DNA from: JBFAPK01 sp040676675
GTDB lineage: Bacteria; Actinomycetota; Actinomycetes; Mycobacteriales; Micromonosporaceae
DNA: 64,000 bases
Assembly: GCF_040676675.1 (NCBI RefSeq)
Contig: NZ_JBFAPK010000024.1
Span: 62,001-126,000 of the forward strand
Reading direction: 5' to 3'
Shown: one piece after another, positions 1 through 9,060 of the stretch
Layout of the letters: each line of letters opens with the position of its first letter
Numbering within the stretch: the stretch's first letter is position 1
Notes under the pieces: generated by a model
The model's database searches: none
What the model was told of the DNA's origin: nothing
Seen by the model: only the letters and a program-made list of their open reading frames with translations
Program-made: the position numbers and the translations under genes

Positions 1-500
1 AGGTCTTCCGTGCCTCGCCCCGGCAGGCGGACCTGATGATCGTGGCCGGCCGGGTGAGCCAGAAGATGGCACCGGTGCTGCGCCAGATCTACGACCAGAT
101 GGCCGAGCCCCGCTGGGTGCTTTCCATGGGGGTCTGCGCCAGCAGCGGTGGCATGTTCAACAACTACGCCATCGTGCAGGGCGTCGACCACGTCGTCCCG
201 GTGGACATGTACCTGCCCGGCTGCCCGCCCCGGCCGGAGATGCTGATCGACGCGATCCTCAAGCTCCGCGAAAAGATCATGCACGAGCCGCTGGGCCCGA
301 ACGGGCGCAAGATGCACGAGGCGCGGGTGGCGCGCGGCGACGTACCGATCGTGCCGCCGGGCTCGATGCCCTCGTCGTACCGCTCCGACAAGGCCCGCCG
401 GGCCGAGTGGATCCAGGCCGTCCGCGAGGGCCGCGAGGAGCAGCTGCGCATCGAGAACTGGATGAAGGCGCAGCACCACGTCTCCGGAGGGGCCCGATGA
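1..500 (+). CDS. nuoB: NADH-quinone oxidoreductase subunit B (5' truncated by window edge)
   Basis: NuoB (PSST) carries cluster N2, the last iron-sulfur cluster before quinone in complex I, in the cytoplasmic connecting arm. The frame is open from base 3 and reads FRASPRQADLMIVAGRVSQK, so the real start and the first N2 cysteines lie upstream. Visible marks are GVCASSGGMFNNYA (a Cys ligand region) and VPVDMYLPGCPPRPE (the last Cys ligand), both diagnostic for NuoB. The C-terminus is longer than in E. coli, as in other actinobacteria. The stop overlaps the nuoC start as ATGA, indicating translational coupling. Confidence 0.96.
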   Translation, partial: VFRASPRQADLMIVAGRVSQKMAPVLRQIYDQMAEPRWVLSMGVCASSGGMFNNYAIVQGVDHVVPVDMYLPGCPPRPEMLIDAILKLREKIMHEPLGPNGRKMHEARVARGDVPIVPPGSMPSSYRSDKARRAEWIQAVREGREEQLRIENWMKAQHHVSGGAR

Positions 501-1291
501 GCGCGCCGAGCGAACCGAACGAGCCGAAGACCGCGGCGACCGCGAGCGAGTCGACCGGGGGCGCCCCGAGCGAGCGCCCCGGCGGCGGCGTACCGGTGGT
601 GGCCCCGCCGACCGGCGCCACCACCACCGCCCCCTCCGACTACCCGCCGGCCAGCCCGGCCGGACGCGGCATGTTCGGCATCAAGGGCTCCGGCGACACC
701 TCCGGCTTCGGCGGCCTCGTCCGGCAGCGGGTGCCCGTGGAGGGGAGCCCCCGGCCGTACGGGAGCTACTTCGACGAGGTGCACGACGCGCTGCAGGAGG
801 CGTACCCCGCCTTCTCGGACGCGATCGAGAAGGTCGTGGTCGACCGGGGCGAGCTGACCCTGCACATCCGCCCCGAGCGGATCGCCGAGGTCTGCCAGGT
901 GCTCCGCGACGACCTGGCGCTGCGCTTCGAACTCTGCTCCTCGGTCTCCGGCGTCGACTACCTCGGCGCGGACCACCGGCGGCTGCACGTCGTCTACCAG
1001 CTGACCTCGATGACCTACCGCCGGCAGATCCGGCTGGAGGTCGCGGTCCCGGTGGAGAACCCGCACGTGCCGAGCGTGACGTCGGTGTACCCGACCGCCG
1101 ACTGGCAGGAGCGCGAGGCGTACGACATGTTCGGCGTCGTCTTCGACGGTCACCCGGCGCTGACCCGGATCCTGATGCCGGACGACTGGGAGGGGCACCC
1201 GCAGCGCAAGGACTACCCGCTGGGTGGCGTGCCCGTCGAGTACAAGGGTGCGGAGATCCAACCGCCAGACCGGCGGAGGTCGTACCAGTGA
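497..1291 (+). CDS. nuoC: NADH-quinone oxidoreductase subunit C
   Basis: NuoC (30 kDa subunit) is a peripheral-arm scaffold of complex I that contacts NuoD near the quinone site. The ATG at 497 overlaps the nuoB stop and gives 264 residues. The first ~60 residues are a Pro/Ala/Thr-rich, probably disordered extension. The conserved core follows, ending with the family signature WQEREAYDMFGVVFDGHP and then RILMPDDWEGHPQRKDYPLG. A stand-alone NuoC, not the NuoCD fusion of enterobacteria, is expected here because nuoD follows separately. The spacer to nuoD is 43 bases. Confidence 0.95.
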   Translation: MSAPSEPNEPKTAATASESTGGAPSERPGGGVPVVAPPTGATTTAPSDYPPASPAGRGMFGIKGSGDTSGFGGLVRQRVPVEGSPRPYGSYFDEVHDALQEAYPAFSDAIEKVVVDRGELTLHIRPERIAEVCQVLRDDLALRFELCSSVSGVDYLGADHRRLHVVYQLTSMTYRRQIRLEVAVPVENPHVPSVTSVYPTADWQEREAYDMFGVVFDGHPALTRILMPDDWEGHPQRKDYPLGGVPVEYKGAEIQPPDRRRSYQ

Positions 1292-1334
1292 TGGGCGCGG
1301 GGACCCGAGCAATGGAGCGGAGCGAGGTGGCCTG

Positions 1335-2660
1335 ATGACGACTCCCGGATACGCGACCGAACGCGAGACGAGCGAGGGACGGGTCTTCACCGTCACCGGC
1401 GGTGACTGGGACACGGTCGTCGCCGGTACGGACCCGATCAGCGACGAACGGATCGTCGTCAACATGGGCCCGCAGCACCCGTCCACGCACGGCGTGCTCC
1501 GGCTCATCCTGGAGCTGGAGGGCGAGACGGTCCGCGAGGCGCGGTCCGTCATCGGATACCTGCACACCGGTATCGAGAAGAGCCTCGAGTACCGCAACTG
1601 GGTGCAGGGCACGACCTTCGTGACCCGGATGGACTACCTGTCGCCGATCTTCAACGAGACGGCGTACAGCCTGGCGGTGGAGAAGCTGCTCGGCATCACC
1701 GACGAGGTGCCGGAGCGGGCGACCACGATCCGGGTGCTGATGATGGAGCTGAACCGGATCTCCTCGCACCTGGTCTGGCTCGCCACCACGGGCATGGAGC
1801 TCGGCGCGATCTCGATGATGCTCTACGGCTTCCGGGAGCGCGAGTACATCCTCGACATCTTCGAGATGATCAGCGGCCTGCGGATGAACATGGCCTACGT
1901 CCGGCCGGGCGGCGTCGCCCAGGACGTACCGGACGAGGCGATCGTCAAGATCCGCGAGTTCCTGGCCATGATGCCGAAGCGGCTCAAGGAGTACGAGGAC
2001 CTCCTCTCCGGCCAGCCCATCTGGATCGAGCGGACCAAGAACGTCGCGGTGCTGGACGTGACCGGCTGCCTGGCGCTGGGCGTGACCGGTCCGGTGCTGC
2101 GCTCGGCGGGCCTGCCCTGGGACCTGCGCAAGACGATCCCCTACTGCGGCTACGAGACGTACGAGTTCGACGTGCCGACCTCGACGGACGCCGACGTCTG
2201 GGGCCGCTACCAGGTGCGACTCGGCGAGATCCGCGAGTCGATGAAGCTGGTGGAGCAGGCGCTGGACCGGCTGCGGCCGGGCCCGGTGATGGTGGCGGAC
2301 AAGAAGGTCGCCTGGCCGTCGCAGCTCGCCATCGGCGTGGACGGCATGGGCAACTCGCTCGAACACGTCGCGAAGATCATGGGTCAGTCGATGGAGTCGC
2401 TGATCCACCACTTCAAGCTGGTCACCGAGGGCTTCCGGGTGCCGCCGGGCCAGGTGTACGTGGGCATCGAGTCGCCCCGCGGCGAACTCGGTGTGCACGC
2501 GGTCTCCGACGGTGGTACCCGGCCGTACCGGGTCCACTACCGCGAGCCGAGTTTTGTGAACCTCCAGGCGATCCCGGCGATGGCCGAGGGTGGCCTGATC
2601 GCGGACGTGATCGCGGGTGGCGCGTCCCTGGACCCGGTGATGGGTGGGTGTGACCGGTGA
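1335..2660 (+). CDS. nuoD: NADH-quinone oxidoreductase subunit D
   Basis: NuoD (49 kDa subunit) forms the quinone-reduction cavity with NuoB and derives from the large subunit of NiFe hydrogenases. The 441-residue product starts at ATG 1335 behind a GAGGTGG-type ribosome site. It contains NMGPQHPSTHGVLRL (quinone-binding His loop, about residues 38-52) and GYLHTGIEKSLEYRNW. The C-terminus ends at a conserved DPVMGGCDR, so the gene is complete. An upstream in-frame extension exists but has no support. The stop codon is embedded in the first copy of a recurrent nuo spacer element. Confidence 0.96.
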   Translation: MTTPGYATERETSEGRVFTVTGGDWDTVVAGTDPISDERIVVNMGPQHPSTHGVLRLILELEGETVREARSVIGYLHTGIEKSLEYRNWVQGTTFVTRMDYLSPIFNETAYSLAVEKLLGITDEVPERATTIRVLMMELNRISSHLVWLATTGMELGAISMMLYGFREREYILDIFEMISGLRMNMAYVRPGGVAQDVPDEAIVKIREFLAMMPKRLKEYEDLLSGQPIWIERTKNVAVLDVTGCLALGVTGPVLRSAGLPWDLRKTIPYCGYETYEFDVPTSTDADVWGRYQVRLGEIRESMKLVEQALDRLRPGPVMVADKKVAWPSQLAIGVDGMGNSLEHVAKIMGQSMESLIHHFKLVTEGFRVPPGQVYVGIESPRGELGVHAVSDGGTRPYRVHYREPSFVNLQAIPAMAEGGLIADVIAGGASLDPVMGGCDR

Positions 2661-2709
2661 GCGCGAGGAGTGAGCTTGCGAGCCCCGCAGTCGCGAACGG
2701 AAAGTGGTA
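2657..2709 (+). repeat. Recurrent nuo spacer element, copy 1 (nuoD-nuoE)
   Basis: The spacer begins at the nuoD stop with GTGAGCGCGAGGAGTGAGC, continues through CGCAGTCGCGAACGGAAAGTGG, and ends just before the nuoE ATG. Related sequence recurs after nuoJ (10415) and, shortened, after nuoG (7645). The shared blocks are GTGAGCGC at the 5' end and CGCGAACG(G)AAAG at the 3' end. The 3' block supplies the ribosome-binding purines of the next gene. Whether it is a mobile REP-like element or a conserved processing/translation signal cannot be told from this window. Confidence 0.6.
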
Positions 2710-2715
2710 CCGCTG

Positions 2716-3786
2716 ATGGGCTTCAGTGAGGCGACGTACGAGCGGGCGCGGGAGATCATCGGCCGCTACCCGGCGGACCGGTCCCGGTCGGCCCTGCTGC
2801 CGCTGCTGCACCTCGTGCAGTCCGAGGAGGGCTACGTCTCCCCGGCCGGCGTCGAGTTCTGCGCCGAGCTGCTCGGGCTGAACAAGGCGCAGGTCGGCGC
2901 GGTGGCGACCTTCTACACGATGTACAAGCGCCGGCCCACCGGCGACTGGCTGGTCAGCGTCTGCACGAACACGATGTGCAACGTGCTCGGCGGGCAGCGG
3001 GTCTACGACGCCCTCAGCGAGCACCTGGGCGTCGGGCACGACGAGACGACCAGCGACGGCAGCATCACGCTGGAGCACGCCGAGTGCCTGGCGGCCTGCG
3101 ACTACGGGCCGGTCATGACCGTCAACTACGACTTCTTCGACAACGTAGACCCGGACACCGCGGTCGGCGTCGTCAACGAACTGCGGGCCGGCGGACGGCC
3201 GACGCCGAGCCGGGGCGCCCGGCTCTGCACGCTCAAGGAGATGTCGCTCCAGCTGGCCGGCTTCGCCGACCCGCGCGAGGAGGCGGTGGCCGACGGGGTG
3301 GCCGGCGACCCGACGCTGCGCGGCCTGCGGCTGGCGGAGCAGCACGGCATCTCGGTGGCCGGCTTCGACCCGAGCACCCCGATCAAGAGCAGCGGGGGCG
3401 GCGACGCCAAGCCGGCGCCGGCGATCCCCGCGGCGCGTACCGCCACCACCGCGCCGGACACCAAGGCGCCGGACGCCAAGTCCCCGCAGGTCCGTACGGC
3501 CGAGACCCGGCAGCCGGACGCGAAGACCGCGGTGCCCGAGGCGCCCGGCACCCGCGCCCCGGCCGACGGCGCCGCCCCGGCCGAGGGGGACGCCCGGGCG
3601 GCCGAGGCGGCCGGGGTGGCCGCCAACCCGCCGGCGGGCGACGCCAAGCCGGCCGGTGACGCCGCCGGCGCGCAGGAACGGACGCTCACGGACGCCCGGT
3701 CGGCGTCCGGCGGTGAGCAGGAGCGCGCGGAGACCTCGCGCGCGAACGGCGGTCAGGCCGCCGAGGAGAAGGAGGCGGAGAAGTGA
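2716..3786 (+). CDS. nuoE: NADH-quinone oxidoreductase subunit E with long low-complexity C-terminus
   Basis: NuoE (24 kDa subunit) is a thioredoxin-like protein carrying [2Fe-2S] cluster N1a beside NuoF in the NADH dehydrogenase module. The ATG at 2716 with GGAAAG upstream is preferred; a GTG at 2704 is possible but lacks room for a ribosome site. Ligands are seen as C83-x4-C88 (CTNTMC) and C124-x3-C128 (CLAAC). The family core ends near residue 230. The remaining ~125 residues are an Ala/Pro/Lys/Asp-rich, probably disordered tail not needed for cluster binding. The stop overlaps the nuoF GTG start (GTGA). Confidence 0.94.
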   Translation: MGFSEATYERAREIIGRYPADRSRSALLPLLHLVQSEEGYVSPAGVEFCAELLGLNKAQVGAVATFYTMYKRRPTGDWLVSVCTNTMCNVLGGQRVYDALSEHLGVGHDETTSDGSITLEHAECLAACDYGPVMTVNYDFFDNVDPDTAVGVVNELRAGGRPTPSRGARLCTLKEMSLQLAGFADPREEAVADGVAGDPTLRGLRLAEQHGISVAGFDPSTPIKSSGGGDAKPAPAIPAARTATTAPDTKAPDAKSPQVRTAETRQPDAKTAVPEAPGTRAPADGAAPAEGDARAAEAAGVAANPPAGDAKPAGDAAGAQERTLTDARSASGGEQERAETSRANGGQAAEEKEAEK

Positions 3787-5099
3787 GCGTGCCTCGGCCC
3801 GAGACGCTGGCGAAGCTGACCCCGGTGCTGACCAAGCGCTGGCTGTCGCCGGACGCCTGGCGGCTCGACGTCTACGAGCGGCTCGACGGCTACGCCGCGC
3901 TGCGCAAGGCGCTCGCCGCGCACCCGGACGACCTGATCCAGCTGGTGAAGGACTCGGGTCTGCGCGGTCGCGGGGGCGCCGGCTTCCCGACCGGCCTCAA
4001 GTGGGGCTTCATCCCCCAGGGCGACGGCAAGCCGCACTACCTGGTCGTCAACGCCGACGAGGGCGAGCCGGGCACCTGCAAGGACCTGCCGCTGATGACG
4101 CACGACCCGCACTCGCTGGTCGAGGGCGTCATCATCGCCTCGTACGCGATCCGCGCCAACCGGGCGTACATCTACATCCGGGGCGAGGCGGTGCACGCCG
4201 CGCGCCGGCTGCGCAACGCGGTGCAGGAGGCGTACCGGGCGGGCTACCTCGGCCGCAACATCCTCGGTACCGGGTTCGACCTGGACCTGGTGGTGCACAG
4301 CGGCGCCGGGGCGTACATCTGCGGCGAGGAGACGGCCCTGCTCGACTCGCTGGAGGGGTTCCGGGGCCAGCCGCGGCTGCGCCCGCCGTTCCCGGCCACC
4401 CACGGCCTCTACGCCGCCCCGACCGTGGTCAACAACGTCGGGACCATCGCCAGCGTGCCGTACATCGTGCTCGGCGGCGCGCAGTGGTGGAAGACCATGG
4501 GTACGGAGAAGTCGTCCGGCCCGATGATCTACTCGCTCTCCGGCCGGATCGCCAACCCCGGCCAGTACGAGTGCGGGCTCGGCATCACGCTGCGCGAGCT
4601 GATCGAGCTGGCCGGCGGCATGCAGCCGGGGCACAACCTGCGGTTCTGGACCCCGGGCGGCTCGTCCACCCCGCTGCTCACCGCCGAGCACCTGGACGTG
4701 CCGCTGGACTTCGAGGGGGTCGCCGCGGCCGGTTCCATCCTCGGCACCACGGCCACCCAGATCTTCTCCGACCAGGACTGCCCGGTCTACGCGACGTACC
4801 GGTGGCTGGAGTTCTACCACCACGAGTCGTGCGGCAAGTGCACCCCGTGCCGGGAGGGCAACTACTGGATGGTCCGCACCTACCGGCGCATCCTCGCCGG
4901 CCAGGGCTCGTACGAGGACCTCGACACCCTGCTGGACACCGCCGACAACATCCTCGGCCGCTCGTTCTGCGGTCTCGGTGACGGCGCGACCAGCCCGGTG
5001 ACCTCCTCGCTGAAGTACTTCAAGCAGGACTACCTCGACTACATCGAGGGACGTACCGCGCCGAAGCTGTCGGACAAGCAGCTGGTTGGAGCTCACTAA
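3783..5099 (+). CDS. nuoF: NADH-quinone oxidoreductase subunit F (NADH/FMN site)
   Basis: NuoF (51 kDa subunit) oxidises NADH through FMN and passes electrons to cluster N3. The 438-residue product starts at GTG 3783, overlapping the nuoE stop. GRGGAGFPTGLKWGF (about 62-76) is the nucleotide/FMN-binding loop, and NADEGEPGTCKD follows in the flavin site. The [4Fe-4S] ligands C350-x2-C353-x2-C356 lie in SCGKCTPCREG, with a fourth Cys in the later SFCGLGD. The stop TAA shares one base with the nuoG ATG, so translation is coupled. Confidence 0.96.
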   Translation: MSVPRPETLAKLTPVLTKRWLSPDAWRLDVYERLDGYAALRKALAAHPDDLIQLVKDSGLRGRGGAGFPTGLKWGFIPQGDGKPHYLVVNADEGEPGTCKDLPLMTHDPHSLVEGVIIASYAIRANRAYIYIRGEAVHAARRLRNAVQEAYRAGYLGRNILGTGFDLDLVVHSGAGAYICGEETALLDSLEGFRGQPRLRPPFPATHGLYAAPTVVNNVGTIASVPYIVLGGAQWWKTMGTEKSSGPMIYSLSGRIANPGQYECGLGITLRELIELAGGMQPGHNLRFWTPGGSSTPLLTAEHLDVPLDFEGVAAAGSILGTTATQIFSDQDCPVYATYRWLEFYHHESCGKCTPCREGNYWMVRTYRRILAGQGSYEDLDTLLDTADNILGRSFCGLGDGATSPVTSSLKYFKQDYLDYIEGRTAPKLSDKQLVGAH

Positions 5100-7648
5100 T
5101 GACAGACGTGGCGAAGGCGGCGGAGACGGTCACGCTCACCATCGACGGCATTGAGGTGACCGCGCCGAAGGGCGCGCTGCTCATCCGGGTCGCCGAGCAG
5201 CTGGGCATCGCGATCCCCCGCTTCTGCGACCACCCGCTGCTGGCGCCGGCCGGCGCCTGCCGGCAGTGCCTGGTCGAGGTCGAGGGGCAGCGCAAGCCGG
5301 TCGCCTCCTGCACCCAGACGGTCGCCGACGGCATGGTCGTGCGTACCCAGCTCACCTCTCCGGTCGCCAAGAAGGCGCAGGAGGGGATCATGGAGCTGCT
5401 GCTGGTGAACCACCCGCTCGACTGCCCGATGTGCGACAAGGGCGGCGAGTGCCCGCTGCAGAACCAGGCGATGTCCACCGGCCGTACCGACAGCCGCTTC
5501 CACGAGCACAAGCGCGAGTACCCGAAGCCGCTGCCGATCTCCACCCAGGTGCTGCTGGACCGCGAGCGCTGCGTGCTCTGCCAGCGCTGCACCCGGTTCT
5601 CCGAGGAGATCGCCGGGGACAAGTTCATCGACCTGATGGGACGCTCCTCGGCCGAGGAGATCAACATCTACCGCGACGAGGCGTACGGGGTGGACGCCGA
5701 CGGACCGGCCGGTCCCGGTGAACCCCTTGAGGGCGGCGACGTGCCGTTCAACTCGTACTTCTCCGGAAACACGGTGCAGATCTGCCCGGTCGGGGCGCTC
5801 ACCGGCGCGCAGTACCGGTTCCGGGCCCGCCCGTTCGACCTGGTCTCCACGCCGAGCGTCTGCGAGCACTGCTCGGCCGGCTGCGCCCAGCGCACCGACT
5901 TCCGGCGGGGCAAGGTGCTGCGCCGGCTGGCCGGCGACGACCCGGCGGTCAACGAGGAGTGGAACTGCGACAAGGGCCGGTGGGGCTTCCAGTACGCCAC
6001 CGCCTTCGACCGGATGACAAACCCGCAGATCCGCGACGCCCGCACGGGTGAGCTGCGGGAGGCCTCCTGGAGCGAGGCGTTCGCCTTCGCCGCCGAGGGG
6101 CTGCGCGCGGCCCGCGACGGCGCGTACGGCATCGGCGTGCTGACCGGCGGCCGGCTCACGGTCGAGGACGCGTACGCGTACGCGAAGTTCGCCCGGGTCG
6201 CCCTGAACACCAACGACATCGACTTCCGGGCCCGCCCGATCAGCGGCGGCGCCGGGTCGGTCGGCTCGGCCACCGAGGAGGCCGAGTTCCTGGCCAGCCG
6301 GGTCGCCGGGGTCACCGACGTGACCTACGCCGACGTCGAGAAGGCGCCGGCCGTGGTCCTCGTCGGGCTGGAGCCCGAGGAGGAGTGCCCGATCCTCTTC
6401 CTGCGGCTGCGCAAGGCGTACACCAAGCGCGGGCTCAAGGTCCTGGCGGTGGCGCCGTTCGCCAGCCGCGGGCTGACCAAGCTCGGCGCCACCCTGGTCA
6501 CCGCGGCCCCCGGCGAGGAGGCCCGGCTGCTGGCCGGGGACGCCACGCTCGCCGCGGCGCTCGGCGCCGAGGGAGCGATCCTGGTGGTCGGCGAGCGGCT
6601 CGCCACCGTGCCCGGCGGGCTCTCGGCGGCGGCGGCGCTGGCCGACCGTACCGGCGCCCGGCTGGCCTGGGTCCCCCGCCGCGCGGGCGACCGGGGCGCG
6701 GTCGACGCCGGCTGCCTGCCGAACCTGCTCCCCGGCGGGCGCCCGGTGACGGACGCCGCCGCCCGCGCGGAGCTCGGCGGGGCCTGGGACGTCGCGCCCG
6801 GCGTGATCCCCAGCCAGGTCGGCCGGGACACCGACGCCATCATCGCCGCCGCGGCGGCGGGGCAGCTCGGGGCGCTGGTCGTGGCCGGGGTCGACCCGGC
6901 GGACCTGTCCGACCCGCGGCTGGCCGAGCAGGCGCTGGAGAAGGTGCCCTTCCTGGTCAGCCTGGAGGTCCGCAACAGCGCGGTGAGCCGCCGCGCCGAC
7001 GTGGTGCTGCCGGTCGCCCCGGTGGTGGAGAAGGCCGGCAGCTTCCTCGACTGGGAGGGCCGGCTGCGCACCTTCGAGGCGGTGCTGAACACCCCGGCCA
7101 TGAACGACGGCCGGGTGCTCGACGCGCTCGCCGCGCAGCTCGGCGTGCGGCTCGGTACCGCGGACGTCAACAGCGTTCGGCGGGAACTCGGGTCGCTGCC
7201 GCCGACCCGGGCGGAGCGGCCGCTGGCCCCGGCGGTGGAGCCGGCCGAGCCGGCCCGCCCCGTCGAGGGCGAGGCGGTGCTCGCCACCTGGCACCACCTG
7301 ATCGACCTGGGCAGCCTGACCGACGGGGACGAGCACCTCGGCGGCACGGCCCGCCCGCCGGTGGTCCGGCTGGCCGAGTCGACCGCCAAGGCGCTGGGCA
7401 TCGCCGACGGGGATGCCGTCACGGTCGGTACCGACCGGGGCGCGGTCACCCTGCCGGCGGCGCTCACCGACATGCCCGAGAGCGTGGTCTGGCTGCCGAC
7501 CAACTCGCCCGGCTCCACCGTACGGCGCAGCCTGGGTGCCAGCTCCGGCACGATCGTCCGGCTCACCGCCGGTACGCCCCGCCCGGTCGCCGCCGACGCG
7601 GCCGACCGGCCGGGTCCGCTACTCAACGCTGGGAGCGCCGAGCAGTGA
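5099..7648 (+). CDS. nuoG: NADH-quinone oxidoreductase subunit G
   Basis: NuoG (75 kDa subunit) carries a chain of Fe-S clusters in the NADH module and has a molybdopterin-oxidoreductase-like C-terminal part without cofactor. The 849-residue protein shows the [2Fe-2S] ligands C43, C54, C57 and C71, then H105-C109-C112-C118 (N5 type), then CVLCQRC from C158 (N4 type). A further CEHCSAGC motif near residue 260 matches the extra N7 cluster site found in actinobacterial and some other NuoG proteins. The C-terminal third is Ala-rich but collinear with the family. The stop lies in the second spacer element. Confidence 0.95.
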   Translation: MTDVAKAAETVTLTIDGIEVTAPKGALLIRVAEQLGIAIPRFCDHPLLAPAGACRQCLVEVEGQRKPVASCTQTVADGMVVRTQLTSPVAKKAQEGIMELLLVNHPLDCPMCDKGGECPLQNQAMSTGRTDSRFHEHKREYPKPLPISTQVLLDRERCVLCQRCTRFSEEIAGDKFIDLMGRSSAEEINIYRDEAYGVDADGPAGPGEPLEGGDVPFNSYFSGNTVQICPVGALTGAQYRFRARPFDLVSTPSVCEHCSAGCAQRTDFRRGKVLRRLAGDDPAVNEEWNCDKGRWGFQYATAFDRMTNPQIRDARTGELREASWSEAFAFAAEGLRAARDGAYGIGVLTGGRLTVEDAYAYAKFARVALNTNDIDFRARPISGGAGSVGSATEEAEFLASRVAGVTDVTYADVEKAPAVVLVGLEPEEECPILFLRLRKAYTKRGLKVLAVAPFASRGLTKLGATLVTAAPGEEARLLAGDATLAAALGAEGAILVVGERLATVPGGLSAAAALADRTGARLAWVPRRAGDRGAVDAGCLPNLLPGGRPVTDAAARAELGGAWDVAPGVIPSQVGRDTDAIIAAAAAGQLGALVVAGVDPADLSDPRLAEQALEKVPFLVSLEVRNSAVSRRADVVLPVAPVVEKAGSFLDWEGRLRTFEAVLNTPAMNDGRVLDALAAQLGVRLGTADVNSVRRELGSLPPTRAERPLAPAVEPAEPARPVEGEAVLATWHHLIDLGSLTDGDEHLGGTARPPVVRLAESTAKALGIADGDAVTVGTDRGAVTLPAALTDMPESVVWLPTNSPGSTVRRSLGASSGTIVRLTAGTPRPVAADAADRPGPLLNAGSAEQ

Positions 7649-7673
7649 GCGCCGCAGCCGCGAACGAAAGAGG
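7645..7673 (+). repeat. Recurrent nuo spacer element, copy 2 (nuoG-nuoH, shortened)
   Basis: This is a compact version of the spacer seen after nuoD and nuoJ. GTGAGCGC carries the nuoG stop codon and runs directly into CGCAGCCGCGAACGAAAG, followed by AGG, the nuoH ribosome site. The middle block of the longer copies is missing. Confidence 0.5.
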
Positions 7674-7679
7674 TGCGCT

Positions 7680-9059
7680 GTGAACCCCCTGGCGCAGGCT
7701 CAGCTGTACCTGGCGCAGGATCCGACGCTGGACGACTTCGGCAAGGACCCCTGGTGGCTGATCCTCATCAAGATCCTGGCCGCCTTCGTCTTCGCCGTGC
7801 TGGCGACGCTGCTCGGCGTGTGGTTCGAGCGCCGCGTCGTCGCCCGCATGGCGCAGCGGCCGGGTCTCAACCAGGTCGGCCCGTTCGGTCTGCTGCAGAC
7901 GCTGGCCGACGGCCTGAAGATGGCCTTCAAGGAAGACATCCTGCCGAAGGCCGCGGACAAGGTCGTCTACTTCTTCGCCCCGACCATCTCCACGATCTGC
8001 GCGGTGACCGCCCTGTCGGTGGTGCCGTTCGGGCCGATGGTGAGCATCTTCGGTACGCGGACGCCGCTGCAGGTCACCGACGTGCCGGTGGCCGTGCTGG
8101 TGCTGCTCGCCTGCTCGTCGATGGGCGTCTACGGCGTGGTGCTGGGCGGCTGGGCCTCCGGCTCGACCTATCCGCTGCTCGGCGGCCTCCGCTCCAGCGC
8201 CCAGATGATCTCGTACGAGGTCGCGATGGGGCTCTCCATCGTGGCGGTCTTCATGACGGCCGGCACGATGTCGACCAGCGGGATCGTGGCCGCCCAGGCG
8301 GGCAGCGACCGGTCCTGGGACGGGCTCGGCTTCGACCTGCACGCCCCCGGCTGGTACGCCCTGCTGCTGCTGCCGAGCTTCATCATCTTCTTCATCGCCA
8401 CGGTCGGTGAGACCAACCGGGCGCCGTTCGACCTGCCCGAGGCCGAGTCGGAGCTGGTCGCGGGCTTCATGACCGAGTACAGCTCGCTGAAGTTCGCGCT
8501 CTTCATGCTCTCCGAGTACGTCTCGATGGTGACCATGTCGGCGGTGACCACGACGCTCTTCCTCGGCGGCTGGCGGGCGCCCTGGCCGCTCACCCTCTGG
8601 TCCGGCGCGAACTCCGGCTGGTGGCCGCTGCTCTGGTTCGCCGCGAAGGTGATCCTGCTGGTCTTCGTCTTCGTCTGGCTCCGCGGCACGCTGCCCCGGC
8701 TGCGCTACGACCAGTTCATGCGGTTCGGCTGGAAGGTGCTGCTGCCGATCAACCTGCTCTGGATCCTGGCGCTCTCCGGGCTCCGCTCGATCGACCACTG
8801 GCAGACCCGGGACCGGACGATCGCGATCGGCGCGGTGGTGGTCGTGCTGCTGGCCGTGGTGCTGCTCTGGCCGAACCGGAAGCCGCAGCCGCAGCCGACC
8901 CTGGAGGAACAGGTCCGCAACCGGCCGCACGGCAGCTTCCCGCTGCCCCCGATGGACCTGCAGGTGCCGCCGAGCCCGCGGCTCACCCGTACGGTCGCCG
9001 AGCGGGAGCCGGCCAACATCGGCTCCGGCGCCGGCGCCGACGAGAAGGAGGAGGTGTGA
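7680..9059 (+). CDS. nuoH: NADH-quinone oxidoreductase subunit H
   Basis: NuoH (ND1) is the membrane subunit that joins the peripheral arm and closes the quinone channel. The GTG at 7680 sits behind GAAAGAGG and gives 459 residues with about nine hydrophobic helices. The cytoplasmic loop GETNRAPFDLPEAESELV with its conserved acidic residues is the family signature. The protein is longer than E. coli NuoH because of a ~65-residue hydrophilic, Pro-rich C-terminal tail ending ADEKEEV, common in actinobacteria. One base separates it from nuoI. Confidence 0.95.
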   Translation: MNPLAQAQLYLAQDPTLDDFGKDPWWLILIKILAAFVFAVLATLLGVWFERRVVARMAQRPGLNQVGPFGLLQTLADGLKMAFKEDILPKAADKVVYFFAPTISTICAVTALSVVPFGPMVSIFGTRTPLQVTDVPVAVLVLLACSSMGVYGVVLGGWASGSTYPLLGGLRSSAQMISYEVAMGLSIVAVFMTAGTMSTSGIVAAQAGSDRSWDGLGFDLHAPGWYALLLLPSFIIFFIATVGETNRAPFDLPEAESELVAGFMTEYSSLKFALFMLSEYVSMVTMSAVTTTLFLGGWRAPWPLTLWSGANSGWWPLLWFAAKVILLVFVFVWLRGTLPRLRYDQFMRFGWKVLLPINLLWILALSGLRSIDHWQTRDRTIAIGAVVVVLLAVVLLWPNRKPQPQPTLEEQVRNRPHGSFPLPPMDLQVPPSPRLTRTVAEREPANIGSGAGADEKEEV

Positions 9060-9060
9060 C

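Noticed and set aside
5096..7336. 746-codon minus-strand frame opposite nuoG
   Set aside because: nuoG has all Fe-S ligands on the + strand; the antisense product has no recognisable fold.
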